DNA of 17,176 nucleotides from Roseburia sp. AF12-17LB (GTDB lineage Bacteria > Bacillota > Clostridia > Lachnospirales > Lachnospiraceae): NCBI RefSeq assembly GCF_003479605.1, contig NZ_QUHR01000016.1:417-17592 (forward strand), in the 5' to 3' direction. This document shows, one piece after another, positions 1 to 8,200 of the stretch (positions are counted from its first letter, which is position 1; every line of letters begins with the position of its first letter). The notes under the pieces were generated by a model, which saw only the letters and a list, made by a program, of their open reading frames with translations, ran no database searches and was not told where the DNA came from. Made by a program: the position numbers and the translations under genes.

Positions 1-40
1 GAATGCTGGTAATTTCTTCATACTTTACCTGAAATCCCAT
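1..40 (-). CDS. 5' end of a second LXG-type T7SS effector gene (partial, runs off the left edge)
   Basis: Reading leftward from an ATG at 40, the 13 visible codons give MGFQVKYEEITSI. This is identical to the start of the LXG toxin gene that begins at 4071, and the shared ribosome site GGAG lies 6 bases before the ATG. LXG proteins begin with this kind of helix, which pairs with small helical partners for type VII export. Because the nucleotide identity includes the ribosome site, this is a paralogous effector start and not chance. Upstream the two copies diverge: this one has its own AT-rich regulatory region instead of an operon neighbour. The toxin tip lies outside the window and cannot be named. 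Confidence 0.75.
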   Translation of the reverse strand, partial: MGFQVKYEEITSI

Positions 41-53
41 AACTTTCTCCACT
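1..53 (-). repeat. Direct repeat of the LXG gene start, copy 1
   Basis: These 53 bases are identical to 4032-4084, in the same orientation. Identity stops sharply at base 54 and may continue past the left edge. The repeat covers the ribosome site and first codons of two LXG genes about 4.03 kb apart. The window begins inside the repeat, which would fit a contig ending at a repeated sequence. Confidence 0.95.
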
Positions 54-102
54 TTTATTATTCTGTTTTTATCCTGTCTGTTATCTATTTTTCCCCTTTT
101 CC

Positions 103-174
103 ATTCGACTTTCAAGGAAAAATATTCGACTTATTTTTGTCTGAAATTCGACTTTTCAGCACCCTATATTCGAC
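103..174 (-). promoter_or_regulatory. Four phased direct repeats, probable activator/operator array upstream of the left LXG gene
   Basis: ATTCGAC occurs at 103-109, 124-130, 146-152 and 168-174, with start-to-start spacing of 21, 22 and 22 bases, about two helical turns. Read in the direction of the downstream LXG gene each unit is AAGTCGAAT or nearly so. Flanks differ between units, so this is not a simple tandem duplication. LytTR-type regulators bind 9-bp direct repeats with centres 21-22 bp apart, and the unit partly resembles their consensus; this assignment is inference. Below the array a weak -10-like GATAAA (73-68) has no recognisable -35, as expected for an activated promoter. Confidence 0.6.
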
Positions 175-274
175 TTTTGTGCCACCCTTATTTTTATTAT
201 ATTTTTTCTTCCAAATTCCTTGTTTTATGCTGTTTTTTTCAAAATTTCCTTTACCGCTTTCCAGTAGATTCAAG

Positions 275-302
275 GTCGAGCCAAAAATTTTTTAAGTCGA
301 AT
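275..302 (+). promoter_or_regulatory. Inverted pair of the same motif (GTCGA, 21-bp spacing)
   Basis: GTCGAG at 275 and GTCGAAT at 296 are the same motif on the opposite strand, again 21 bases apart. They are followed by the AT-rich stretch ATATATAAAA. No convincing gene follows on the plus strand, so these may be distal sites for the leftward gene or relics of a divergent promoter. The rest of 175-403 is AT-rich DNA in which I see no gene. Confidence 0.4.
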
Positions 303-403
303 TATATATAAAAACCGGTTACGCTCATGTACGAAGTACGAATTGGTTGTGCATTTTTAACAACTGACAGGAATAAGTTCCTCATGAAAAATCCTCAAAA
401 GTC

Positions 404-661
404 TTACCCTTCAGATGCTCTCTGGATGGGTAATGCCTTCCAGAAATACAGTGCCGTAGGTCTGCTAATATCATTGGAAGACTGCTTGCAAGACGGATAC
501 GCGATATGCAACTGCTCATGAAGCTGATTCATCAGTCTAGATTTACATTCTGCTTTACGTTTCTCATAATACGCTCGAAAAGCTGAATGTCTTGGTATAC
601 CCTTTGATGATACCTGTATCATCTGGATTGCCCTGTAAGAGAAAAATAGGAGATGCACCAT
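404..661 (-). pseudogene. IS110-family transposase fragment
   Basis: The 85-residue reading frame contains RKAECKSRLMNQLHEQL followed by NDISRPTALYFWKALP. This resembles the central region of IS110-type transposases, where a basic helix precedes a segment of the form 'DLxSPTALxFLxxxP'. That region lies between the N-terminal DEDD nuclease domain and the C-terminal transposase_20 domain. Neither flanking domain is present and there is no ribosome site at the apparent ATG, so I call it a remnant and not a gene. Family assignment is from motif recognition only. It separates the left LXG gene from the orphan immunity gene and is evidence of past IS activity in the effector array. Confidence 0.4.
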
Positions 662-692
662 AGCCCATAGCAGCTACGGAACCTCTCCTATT
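645..692. repeat. Inverted repeat / hairpin
   Basis: AATAGGAGA at 645-653 pairs perfectly with TCTCCTATT at 684-692 across a 30-base loop. A T-rich run (TTTTTG) follows on the plus strand. It may be a decayed IS end or a weak terminator. No function can be assigned. Confidence 0.35.
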
Positions 693-819
693 ATGTGTTT
701 TTGTTTAGATAGAATGAGAAATTTTCATCCCCATATTCCTCTGTTGCGTGCTATTGTAACATGTTTTTTTGAAGCATTAAGAAAAATGTCATAAAATTAT
801 TACTCTCACATAATTAAAA

Positions 820-1287
820 TTATATTGTTTCATAATAATTTTTCTCTAAAATGAAATCATCGGGAAAAATAGGACATACTATCTCCTTACTTAATAGCCC
901 GCATAAAAAGTCTTCCATACTCATTATATAGCTCATATTATTTGCATATCTTGACTCATATACTACTATTTCTACGATATCTCCTTTATAATTCCAAAAT
1001 AATTCATCTCCATTATCTGTAATACCCCAGGGAAACAAACCTGTTTTACCGTTATAAAAATCAAAAGAAAACTGTTCTGGAAATTCGCTTTGCATACTTA
1101 TATACGCATCTTTCATAACGTTGAATATCCACAAGAACTCATTAATCCCTCCTTATCCATGAAAATCGATAAACCGTTTATAATCCTCTGGGAAAATAAT
1201 TCCTATTTTTTTCTCTATTTCTTCCCATGCGTTTTTTTTGCATTCTCCTTGTCGAATAGGCAAAAATTCATTAATGTCATAATTCAT
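820..1287 (-). pseudogene. SMI1/KNR4 (SUKH) immunity protein gene with in-frame TAA
   Basis: From the ATG at 1287 the frame reads 44 codons ending FPEDYKRFIDFHG, then TAA (1155-1153), and continues in the same frame as GGINEFLWIFNV to a stop at 820. Together the two halves make a typical SUKH protein of about 155 residues: the conserved 'P.DY..F....G.G.I' region spans the stop, and FPWGITDNGDELFW plus a C-terminal SMEDFL helix follow. SUKH proteins are known immunity proteins for bacterial polymorphic toxins, frequently nucleases. It begins just downstream of the collapsed nuclease-toxin remnant, so it was probably that toxin's immunity gene. One base change (for example GAA to TAA) explains the break. 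No nearby start with a good ribosome site rescues the second half. Confidence 0.75.
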
Positions 1288-1295
1288 AAACAACC

Positions 1296-1567
1296 CTACT
1301 TTCTGTTCAATATTGTTTGATATATATTCAAGCCATCACTTCCTTGTGCTTGAATAGTAATTCCACGCAGTATAAGATTATTACCTTCGTAGATAGGCGT
1401 AAATTTTGACATATTGTCACCAAATATCCTCTAGCATGCCCTTGAGCTTGTACTCCAAGGCCTACCGGTTTTATAGATAACTTAGCGGGACTACCTATTC
1501 CAATCATATCTGGCGTGATAGTAGCTTCCTCGAATTGATTAATTTTTGTATCTGTTTTTTTATCCAT
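1296..1567 (-). pseudogene. Orphan C-terminal fragment of a non-specific nuclease toxin, deleted and frameshifted
   Basis: The frame opening at 1567 reads IGIGSPAKLSIKPVGLGVQA, then QGHARGYL and VTICQN, and loses sense. From about 1418 a different frame reads MSKFTPIYEGNNLILRGITI, then QAQGSDGL, and stops at 1296. Both parts resemble the DNA/RNA non-specific nuclease tips of LXG-type toxins, in which 'HARGHLLG..LGGSG..RN' leads on to a 'TPIYEGN' strand. The catalytic middle is missing and the frame changes, so this is a collapsed toxin tip with no LXG head. Its start overlaps the end of the upstream immunity gene (ATGGATAA) and it has GGAG upstream, so the 5' part may still be translated. The SUKH gene begins 8 bases after its stop. 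Confidence 0.55.
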
Positions 1568-2180
1568 TGCTTAATTCTCCGTCTTCAAATTTTTCAATAA
1601 TTTTTTGACGCTCTATACTATCTTCGGATTTGAATTTCTTACGCAAACTTATTACATCATTTGATTCTTTAATGCTACTTCTGTCTTTAATTATCCCTTT
1701 ATTATATAAAATTCCCATAACAGCAGTACTCCTGTTAACCTTATTACTATTATTAATATAAACGTCTACAAGAATGTTATATAATCGCTGACAAGGCTTA
1801 CAATATGACAAAATTGAAACAAATGATATCGTTTCCGGAGATGCATCAATATTTTTTTTAATTATATCTAAATATCCCTCATCTCCCGTAGCCTCATACA
1901 ATATTTTACTAATTTCAACACTTGCTTCACTTGGTATTTGTAATAAATAAGGGCTTTCTTTTAAAGCCTTGATACCATCATATTTTTTTAACTTAGGAAA
2001 AAATTGTGCTAATTCTATTTCATTTTTATTAAAAAAAGCATCCCAAATAATATCTTCTACTTCTTCTCGCTCCCAATCATATATTTCTTCCATCACTTCT
2101 GGATAATATCCATCCATTTTTTCTGAGCCGTTTGCATTCAATTGTTTTATTAAACAATCATAAGCTTTACTATTTTGCAT
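1560..2180 (-). CDS. Putative immunity protein for the LXG/ADP-ribosyl cyclase-like toxin
   Basis: I do not recognise the family. The 206-residue protein is soluble, with no signal peptide or membrane segment. It has an acidic N-terminal third (EEIYDWEREEVEDIIWDAFF) and a mostly helical body that may be HEAT-like. It overlaps the end of the LXG toxin by 11 bases, and its ribosome site AGGAGGT lies inside the toxin's last codons. Placement directly downstream of and overlapping a polymorphic toxin is the standard position of a cognate immunity gene, and that is the basis of the call. Base composition is clearly more AT-rich than in the secretion operon, as is usual for exchangeable toxin-tip and immunity cassettes. 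The frame is intact, unlike its toxin. Confidence 0.6.
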   Translation of the reverse strand: MQNSKAYDCLIKQLNANGSEKMDGYYPEVMEEIYDWEREEVEDIIWDAFFNKNEIELAQFFPKLKKYDGIKALKESPYLLQIPSEASVEISKILYEATGDEGYLDIIKKNIDASPETISFVSILSYCKPCQRLYNILVDVYINNSNKVNRSTAVMGILYNKGIIKDRSSIKESNDVISLRKKFKSEDSIERQKIIEKFEDGELSNG

Positions 2181-4071
2181 CTATAATTACCTCCTGAATA
2201 ATAATATCATTTTCTTCGAGGATTGGTTTTTCTATATTTGACCAAACTTTTCCCACATAGCCATCAGGATGAGCATATGTTGCAATTCCTTCTGCGCCAT
2301 TTGCATATTGACTTGACAGGGCATCCCAAATTGGTTTCTGAGCTAGACTCGTGGGTGTATCCCATTCAGGATACATACCGCTCAATCCTCTCCAATTATC
2401 AAATACTTGCCCACCTGGAGTTTGCTCCATTATAGTTCCGCCAATGCTGTTTGCATATGCAGCAGCGCCTTCTTTATTGCCACTCCAAAATACTGCACCA
2501 TCAACTGGTGATGAAGTATCAAAATATGTTGCCATCTTTGTATAATCACCGTTTCTCATTGCCTCAAAGGCTTCTGCAATTTGCGTATCACTCAACCCTG
2601 CCGCACTTGCTCTTTCAGAAAACTCATTAAAGAACGCTTTTTCATTATTTAAAATATATCTTGTAGCATCTTCTGGTGACATTCCATCAGCAAAATTCGA
2701 ATATCCCTGTGTTGATAAGCCACCCGTTCTACCACTCTCTCCAACATTCCCCAACTGCTGCGGTCTTTTTACATTATTTACTACTTCCAGCTCTGCCTCA
2801 CTGAGCGTTCCATATGTTGCTATTCCAGTTAGTGAACCAACTACAAAACCTGCCAGTGGACTGTTGGTTGCTTCTGTCATGCTCTTTTCCACATAGCTGC
2901 TGGCTGCCATCGTCAATCCCTGCTTTGCATACTCTGTCACTACTGCCCTGCTTACGGATGTTCCTGCACTTATCGCTGCATTAGCTGCCATTCCTCCGGT
3001 CAGTATCATAGAGGCAGCAATTGTCAATACATTTCCTATTAAATAATAGAGGTCCGGATTACTGGCAAATACTGTATCTCGGATTGGATTAACCGATACC
3101 ATTCTTGGGTCTCCCGTCACTCCCGCATATATATCCTGGCTTCCTTCTACTGCATTTGCACATCCATATGCAGCTGTGCCTAATCCAATTGCTGCAACTC
3201 CAACGGTAGCCACTAAAGGAAGAGCCATACCACAGGTTGCCACGACAAGCATTCCTCCCAGAATCATGGTTCCGACTCCGGCAATCGTCTTTACAATGCC
3301 TTCTTCTGTTCTCAGCCGGATAGATTCCTGCCACTGCTGTTGCTGCAGTTCATAGAACTCCTCACAGGAGTTTACCCTGTCCTTCACCTGCTCGAGATAT
3401 GTACTTAACATTCCATCCATCATCTGTGCCAGTTGGAAGGACTCTGTTGCATTCACAACCGATGCATCATATGCACTGATTGTAGCACTACTGCCCCCTA
3501 ACTGTCCACCAATAATACTGCGAAGATAACCTATCATCATATCGATGGGATACATATCTGCATGGCTGTGTGCCTCTTCATATTCCCCTATCTGTGTGCG
3601 GACATTCTGCACTCCGGCAAGCGCATTGTCAAAGCAGCTTTCCATACAGGTTGTAGAAAATCTGCCCACATCAAGATAAGCAGACAGTTCTCTCTCAATA
3701 TCCGCCACTTCCTCTGCTACCGCATCAAAGTCTGACCTGGCTCCCTGGATGTTCTCCTCCAGTCCCTCCATGGAATCCTGGGACATCTCTGCCATCTGGT
3801 CAGAATCAATGTTATAATACCAGTCTGCGTAGAGTATAAAACTGCTCCGGTAGGTTTCTATCGTATCTTTTATCATATTTGCAAGATTCATATGATAATC
3901 CCACATATAGCTTCTTACATGCTCTGCTGCCTCTCCGTGCATCTACGGCATGGCAGCAATTTCTACAATACTGCTTCTTACCGCATCTATCTGTTCTATC
4001 CACCGGTCAAGCTGTGCCAGAATCAGTTGCCGAATGCTGGTAATTTCTTCATACTTTACCTGAAATCCCAT
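2170..4071 (-). pseudogene. LXG polymorphic toxin with ADP-ribosyl cyclase/NADase-like tip; amber at codon 43
   Basis: The ATG at 4071 has GGAG 6 bases upstream and starts a classic LXG head (MGFQVKYEEITSI...). TAG occurs at codon 43 (3945-3943), the next codon is ATG, and an open frame of 590 residues follows (MHGEAAEHVRSYM...). Head and body belong together: LXG proteins have 'GxAAxxxRxY' right after helix 1. Numbering from the second ATG: LXG helical region about 1-215; glycine/alanine-rich hydrophobic segments 216-265 and 300-325; a pretoxin-like YAGVTGDPR near 272; tip from about 425. The tip has FWSG (W486), IMEQT (E506), W539 and NIEKP (E571), the order and spacing of CD38-type cyclases, so NAD+ destruction is predicted. 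It could be inactive, or re-initiated at the adjoining ATG, which has no ribosome site of its own. Confidence 0.75.
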
Positions 4072-4084
4072 AACTTTCTCCACT
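4032..4084 (-). repeat. Direct repeat of the LXG gene start, copy 2
   Basis: Identical to bases 1-53. Here the repeat is preceded by the end of the helper gene at 4089 and is transcribed as part of the secretion operon. At base 1 the same sequence follows its own regulatory region. Confidence 0.95.
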
Positions 4085-4088
4085 CCCC

Positions 4089-4361
4089 CTATTTTGTCTT
4101 TATCATTTTCATCAAAGAAGCTTCTGCATCAACCAATTCATCACGCAGTGTGAGAAGCTTCCCGGCATCCTGCGTCAGAAGGCTCTGATAATAACTCATC
4201 AGACCAATTAACTGTGAAAAGCCCGCCCGGTACGCTGTCATAGCATCCATTGATACATTTAACTCCGGAACTGTAAGCTGTTTTCCTTCTACCTCACCGG
4301 ATACCGTCGAAAAAGAATGTACCTTTGATGTATAAACATTGGTATCTAATTTTATCAGCAT
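4089..4361 (-). CDS. Small helical T7SS helper (SACOL2603/DUF5344-like), candidate LXG chaperone
   Basis: This 90-residue protein (MLIKLDTNVYTSKV...) has a short beta-like N-terminus and two long helices. It resembles the small WXG100-like proteins annotated as 'type VII secretion effector, SACOL2603 family' (B. subtilis YwqI-like) that precede LXG toxins. In characterised LXG systems two such partners bind the LXG helical domain and are needed for export. It starts 12 bases after the preceding helper with a strong AGGAGGG site and ends 17 bases before the LXG ATG, so the module is translationally compact. The exact family is by similarity of length, position and pattern, not a database search. 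Confidence 0.65.
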   Translation of the reverse strand: MLIKLDTNVYTSKVHSFSTVSGEVEGKQLTVPELNVSMDAMTAYRAGFSQLIGLMSYYQSLLTQDAGKLLTLRDELVDAEASLMKMIKTK

Positions 4362-4373
4362 AATGATGCCCTC

Positions 4374-4853
4374 CTAATTAGTATGTTTTTCCAGCCAGTT
4401 GCAAAGACTGTTCCAACTGCTCTGCAGCTTGCCGATATACTCATTCTTATTGTAGATTTCATTCTCTCTTCTTGTAATCTCATCACAAAGTGCATCCAGA
4501 TCATATCCCAGATTGGTACAGACATTTCCGTATTCTGTTTTCAATGCACTGGAGGCAGAAATTGATGCATTATATAAATCTCCACGCCAGCCACTGTCTA
4601 ATGTATATTTATCCTCAATACCATCCTTCTGGTTTCTCAGCGTATCTATGGCTGTCTCAAGTCTCGTTTTCAGTTCCTTTAATGTATTAAGTGTCCCCTC
4701 CATGGGAGCCAGACTGCTGCTTTCTAACTGCAAACTGCTCTTTACTGTGTTTAACTGCTGTTTTACCTGATTAATCTCCGCTGTACTGGTTGTACTCTTC
4801 TTTGTTGTTGAACTTCCTTTACTGCCGGAAGAGCTTTTCTTCGTCTTCGACAT
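4374..4853 (-). CDS. DUF5082-like coiled-coil helper protein of the LXG module
   Basis: The 159-residue protein begins with a Ser/Thr/Lys-rich tail (KKSSSGSKGSSTTKKSTTST). Heptad-type helices follow at about 25-75 and 105-155, interrupted by DSGWRGDLYN, which resembles the W-x-G turn of the WXG100 fold. This fits the DUF5082/YwqH-like family that pairs with the SACOL2603-type protein next to LXG toxins. The ribosome site is GAGGAGG. No signal peptide or membrane segment is visible. The basic, low-complexity N-terminus is an extension beyond the helical core. It probably forms the targeting complex with the next two gene products. Confidence 0.65.
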   Translation of the reverse strand: MSKTKKSSSGSKGSSTTKKSTTSTAEINQVKQQLNTVKSSLQLESSSLAPMEGTLNTLKELKTRLETAIDTLRNQKDGIEDKYTLDSGWRGDLYNASISASSALKTEYGNVCTNLGYDLDALCDEITRRENEIYNKNEYIGKLQSSWNSLCNWLEKHTN

Positions 4854-4886
4854 TTATCCTTTCCTCCTCATCTCTCCGACGCCTTC

Positions 4887-5201
4887 TTATGCTTCCTGTT
4901 CTTTCTTCAGCAGCTGCTCCTGCAGCACACTCAGATTGTTTTTAATATTTTCCTGCATCAGCTTCTCGTCTTCATCCTCATAACCGCGATATACTATTTT
5001 CTGAATATCCTTATGCTGAAAATATAACAGTGCATCTCCTATAACCCCTTCCGGATAGGTACACGCTCCATAATCAAAATATCTTTTTTCACCTTTGACT
5101 ACTGCAAATGCACCTCTTGCTATAATCATAATTTTCTTTACGCCACCTTTAAGCTGCACAATACTTCCTAACGGCAAAAACTCTATATTTTCCTGTTCCA
5201 T
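4887..5201 (-). CDS. DUF4176 domain protein
   Basis: The 104-residue protein has the DUF4176 hallmark order: FLPLGSIVQLKGGVKKIMII, a FDYGACTYPEGVIGD segment, then a KDIQKIVYRGYEDE strand. A charged C-terminal helix (QEQLLKKEQEA) follows. DUF4176 proteins occur throughout Firmicutes T7SS loci beside LXG effectors; a role as an accessory or chaperone in effector handling is likely. Here it is the first gene after essC, 26 bases downstream with GCAGGAGG before its ATG. It therefore bridges the secretion machine and the effector module. It is soluble with no export signal. Confidence 0.75.
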   Translation of the reverse strand: MEQENIEFLPLGSIVQLKGGVKKIMIIARGAFAVVKGEKRYFDYGACTYPEGVIGDALLYFQHKDIQKIVYRGYEDEDEKLMQENIKNNLSVLQEQLLKKEQEA

Positions 5202-5227
5202 CTTTTTATCCTCCTGCTTATTTTTCT

Positions 5228-8200
5228 TTATTCTTCTCTGTCTTCACATTTCGGTATGCGGATACGCACATATGCTCCATTATGGAAGAGCAGACCATCA
5301 CTTAACTGCGGCAATTCCTTTGCTGCAACTGTTCCAAAAATTCCTGTAGAACCAGGGTTGCCCACCAGCAGACCATCCGTAGTTGCTTTTGCAAATTTGG
5401 TAATCTCATCAAATCCTTTTAATTTACCGGAATTGGCTGTAAGAATAAATCGGATTCCACTGGACAATGCCCCACTCAATATCGGTGCCAACAATACAGC
5501 TTTTAATTTCGTTGCCTCTACAAAGTCATCCCACTCATCTACCACAACATAACATGCATCCAGTTCCTGAACCAGACGGCGTGGTAACTGTTCCGGATGT
5601 TCCTTCATCTTCTGCTGCAGCTGCTGATTTCGTACAGTCACCAGTCCTCCCAGTTCCATAAGAAACGCATCTATTCCATCTGCTCCGATATAATGAATCT
5701 CATCGCCGGACCTGTAATGATATAGTTCCATATCTTTCGAGTCTAATAAATATACTTTTCCTCTTCCTGTTATCTGTTCTAAAATAACCTTTAATGCATT
5801 CGTCTTTCCTCTTGCAGTCTCACCCAGAATTACAAATGGCGTTGTAAGACCTGCCGGAATACATTCCGGCAATACACTCTCTTTATTCAGTCCCAGCCAG
5901 ATTGCCTTCTCTGCAGCGTTTTCTTCTGCTGTATGCTGTTTCTTTCTCATTTCCATAAATGTTCTGATATTTAACTCATCCGGCAATACCGGGATTCTCG
6001 GTGCTACAGTATCCGGATAGCATGCATTTATCTGCTCAATACAAGCTTCTATACCCTGGTTATACTCCAGTTCATCTGTAAATGCAGTCATGACATAGAC
6101 CTGCATGACACTTACCAGTCCATTGTATTTTATAAGTGTCCGTCCCTTTATCTCTGACTGTGAATAAGAACTTCGTCCCACAATTACATGCAAGTCTGAT
6201 TCATCGAAAAGATAACCTGCCACTTTATTCTTAAAATTGTTATATGTAGAATACTTCATGGCATTACTTCGTGTTGCTGTTGCTGCCATATATATGCCAA
6301 GTCCGGTACCATCTCTGGATAATTTCTGGAAAAATTCTTCCGCTTCATATCCCAGTTCTTTGACTACATCATAATTGTCAATAGCAATTACTATTGCTTT
6401 TAATGTCTTTTCTGCCACCTGATTGTATACTTCAAAATTCTGTACCATCCGTTCTGCCAGTAATTTTTTACGCCGTTTTATCTCTGCCTGTATAAGATTG
6501 CAGAATTTACGGAATCGTTCCGTATCATCAAAACTGATATAGTCTGCCGTATGATGCAGGCGATTCAATGGAATCAATCCACTGTTTCCAAAATCCAATA
6601 TATAGAAGTTCAGATTCTCTACCCGGTTATGCATTGCCAATGACAACAACACGGTTGTAAGAAATGCTGTTTTTCCATAACCTGCGGAAGCAATATATAA
6701 GAGATTTCCGTCTGTGGCAAAATCAAGCTGGTACTCCACCTGCTGCTGTTCTTCCGGAATATCTATCTTTCCAATCCGTGCAGTCAGATTTAATGCATTT
6801 CTTTTCTCTGCCTGCTGGTCCGATACAATCTGTTCCGGCAGCGGTGGCATCCACGGCCGTTTTACTTCCACGGTATCCATTGCCTCATATACTCTGTGGA
6901 TATAATCTACCGTAGCATCCAGCTGCGTCATCATATTGCCGCCGGAAGCATGTTCATCACTTAAATCTTCGTTTATCAGTTCACCCTGTCCAAGGTCATT
7001 CACCAGATAAACTCTGTCATCTACTTTTTCCTCTTCCTTTTCACTTACATAAGAAGCTCCACTCCATGCCGACTGGAATAATTCATAGATTTCATTATTT
7101 CCAACCTGAAGATAAGCTCTTCCGGGGATTGTAATATTGGCGGCATCCGGTGTCTTTAATATTTCTTTACTGTCTGCCTCATTCTGTACCATAAGTGCCA
7201 GTTTAAACTTGGAGTTTGTCCAGATCTGATCATCTACAACTCCGGTTGGTTTCTGTGTTGCCAGTATCAGATGCACACCAAGGCTTCGTCCGATTCGCGC
7301 CGCCGATACCAGTTCGGTCATAAAATCCGGCTGTTCCTTTTTCAATTCTGCAAACTCATCACTGATAATGAATAAATGCGGCAGTGGTTCCTCTGCCTCT
7401 CCATTCTGGAACAGCTTATGATATGCGTTGATATGATTCACATCATAGCTGCTGAATATTTTCTGTCTTCTTGCCAGTTCACTCTTAATTGATGCCATGG
7501 CACGCATGCTCTGTGCTCCATCCAGATTGGTGATTGTTCCCAGCAGATGCGGCAGATTCCGGAATAATCCTGCCATTCCACCACCTTTATAATCAATCAG
7601 TAAAAATGCCACCTCATACGGATGATAATTGACTGCCAGGGACAGTATATAAGACTGGATAATTTCCGATTTACCGGAACCTGTCGTTCCTGCTACAAGT
7701 CCATGGGGACCATGGGCTTTTTCATGCAGATTAAGATTGACATAATCTTCCTTGGCTCTTACCCCAAGCGGAACCGCCAGAGACTTTGCTGCATGATTTT
7801 TCTTCCATCGTTTTGCAATATCCAGTTCCTCCGGATGCTCCACCTGATACATTTCAAAAAATGTAATACTCTCCGGTATCTGTGCACTAATTCCCTGCAT
7901 ATGCTCCAGTGTACTTAAATTTCTTGCCATCCATTCCAGATTTATACCGCTGGTATCTGACAATTCAAAGGAAAGCTTTTTCTCTTCCTTCTCTTCCATC
8001 AGAAGTGTTGCCTGACCGGAATTATGAAGCATAACTATTGTACCGATATTCTCCGGCAGATTTGCTCTCATATTTGTGGTGTAAATAATAGAAAATCCAA
8101 GGTTATCCCCTTCTTTATCCAGATATTCCATAATAGAATGGTCCATAATTAACTTTGGCTCATCTATAATAAATATAAGATGCGGCAGGAAACGGCTTTC

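Noticed and set aside
103..174. CRISPR array or replication iterons
   Set aside because: The shared core is only 7 bases with 14-15 base intervals, too short for CRISPR repeats and spacers. No rep gene or origin features are nearby.
327..521. Plus-strand 64-residue ORF
   Set aside because: It overlaps the IS110-like remnant on the other strand, has no ribosome site and resembles nothing. The motif-bearing frame is the minus-strand one.
3943..3945. Stop-codon reassignment or general suppression as the reason for the internal TAG and TAA
   Set aside because: TAG is the normal stop of neighbouring genes (essB, esaB, the helper at 4089, the LXG gene itself) and TAA of others, and reading through them would run into the next gene. 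Two different stop codons are involved, so mutation or decay is simpler.
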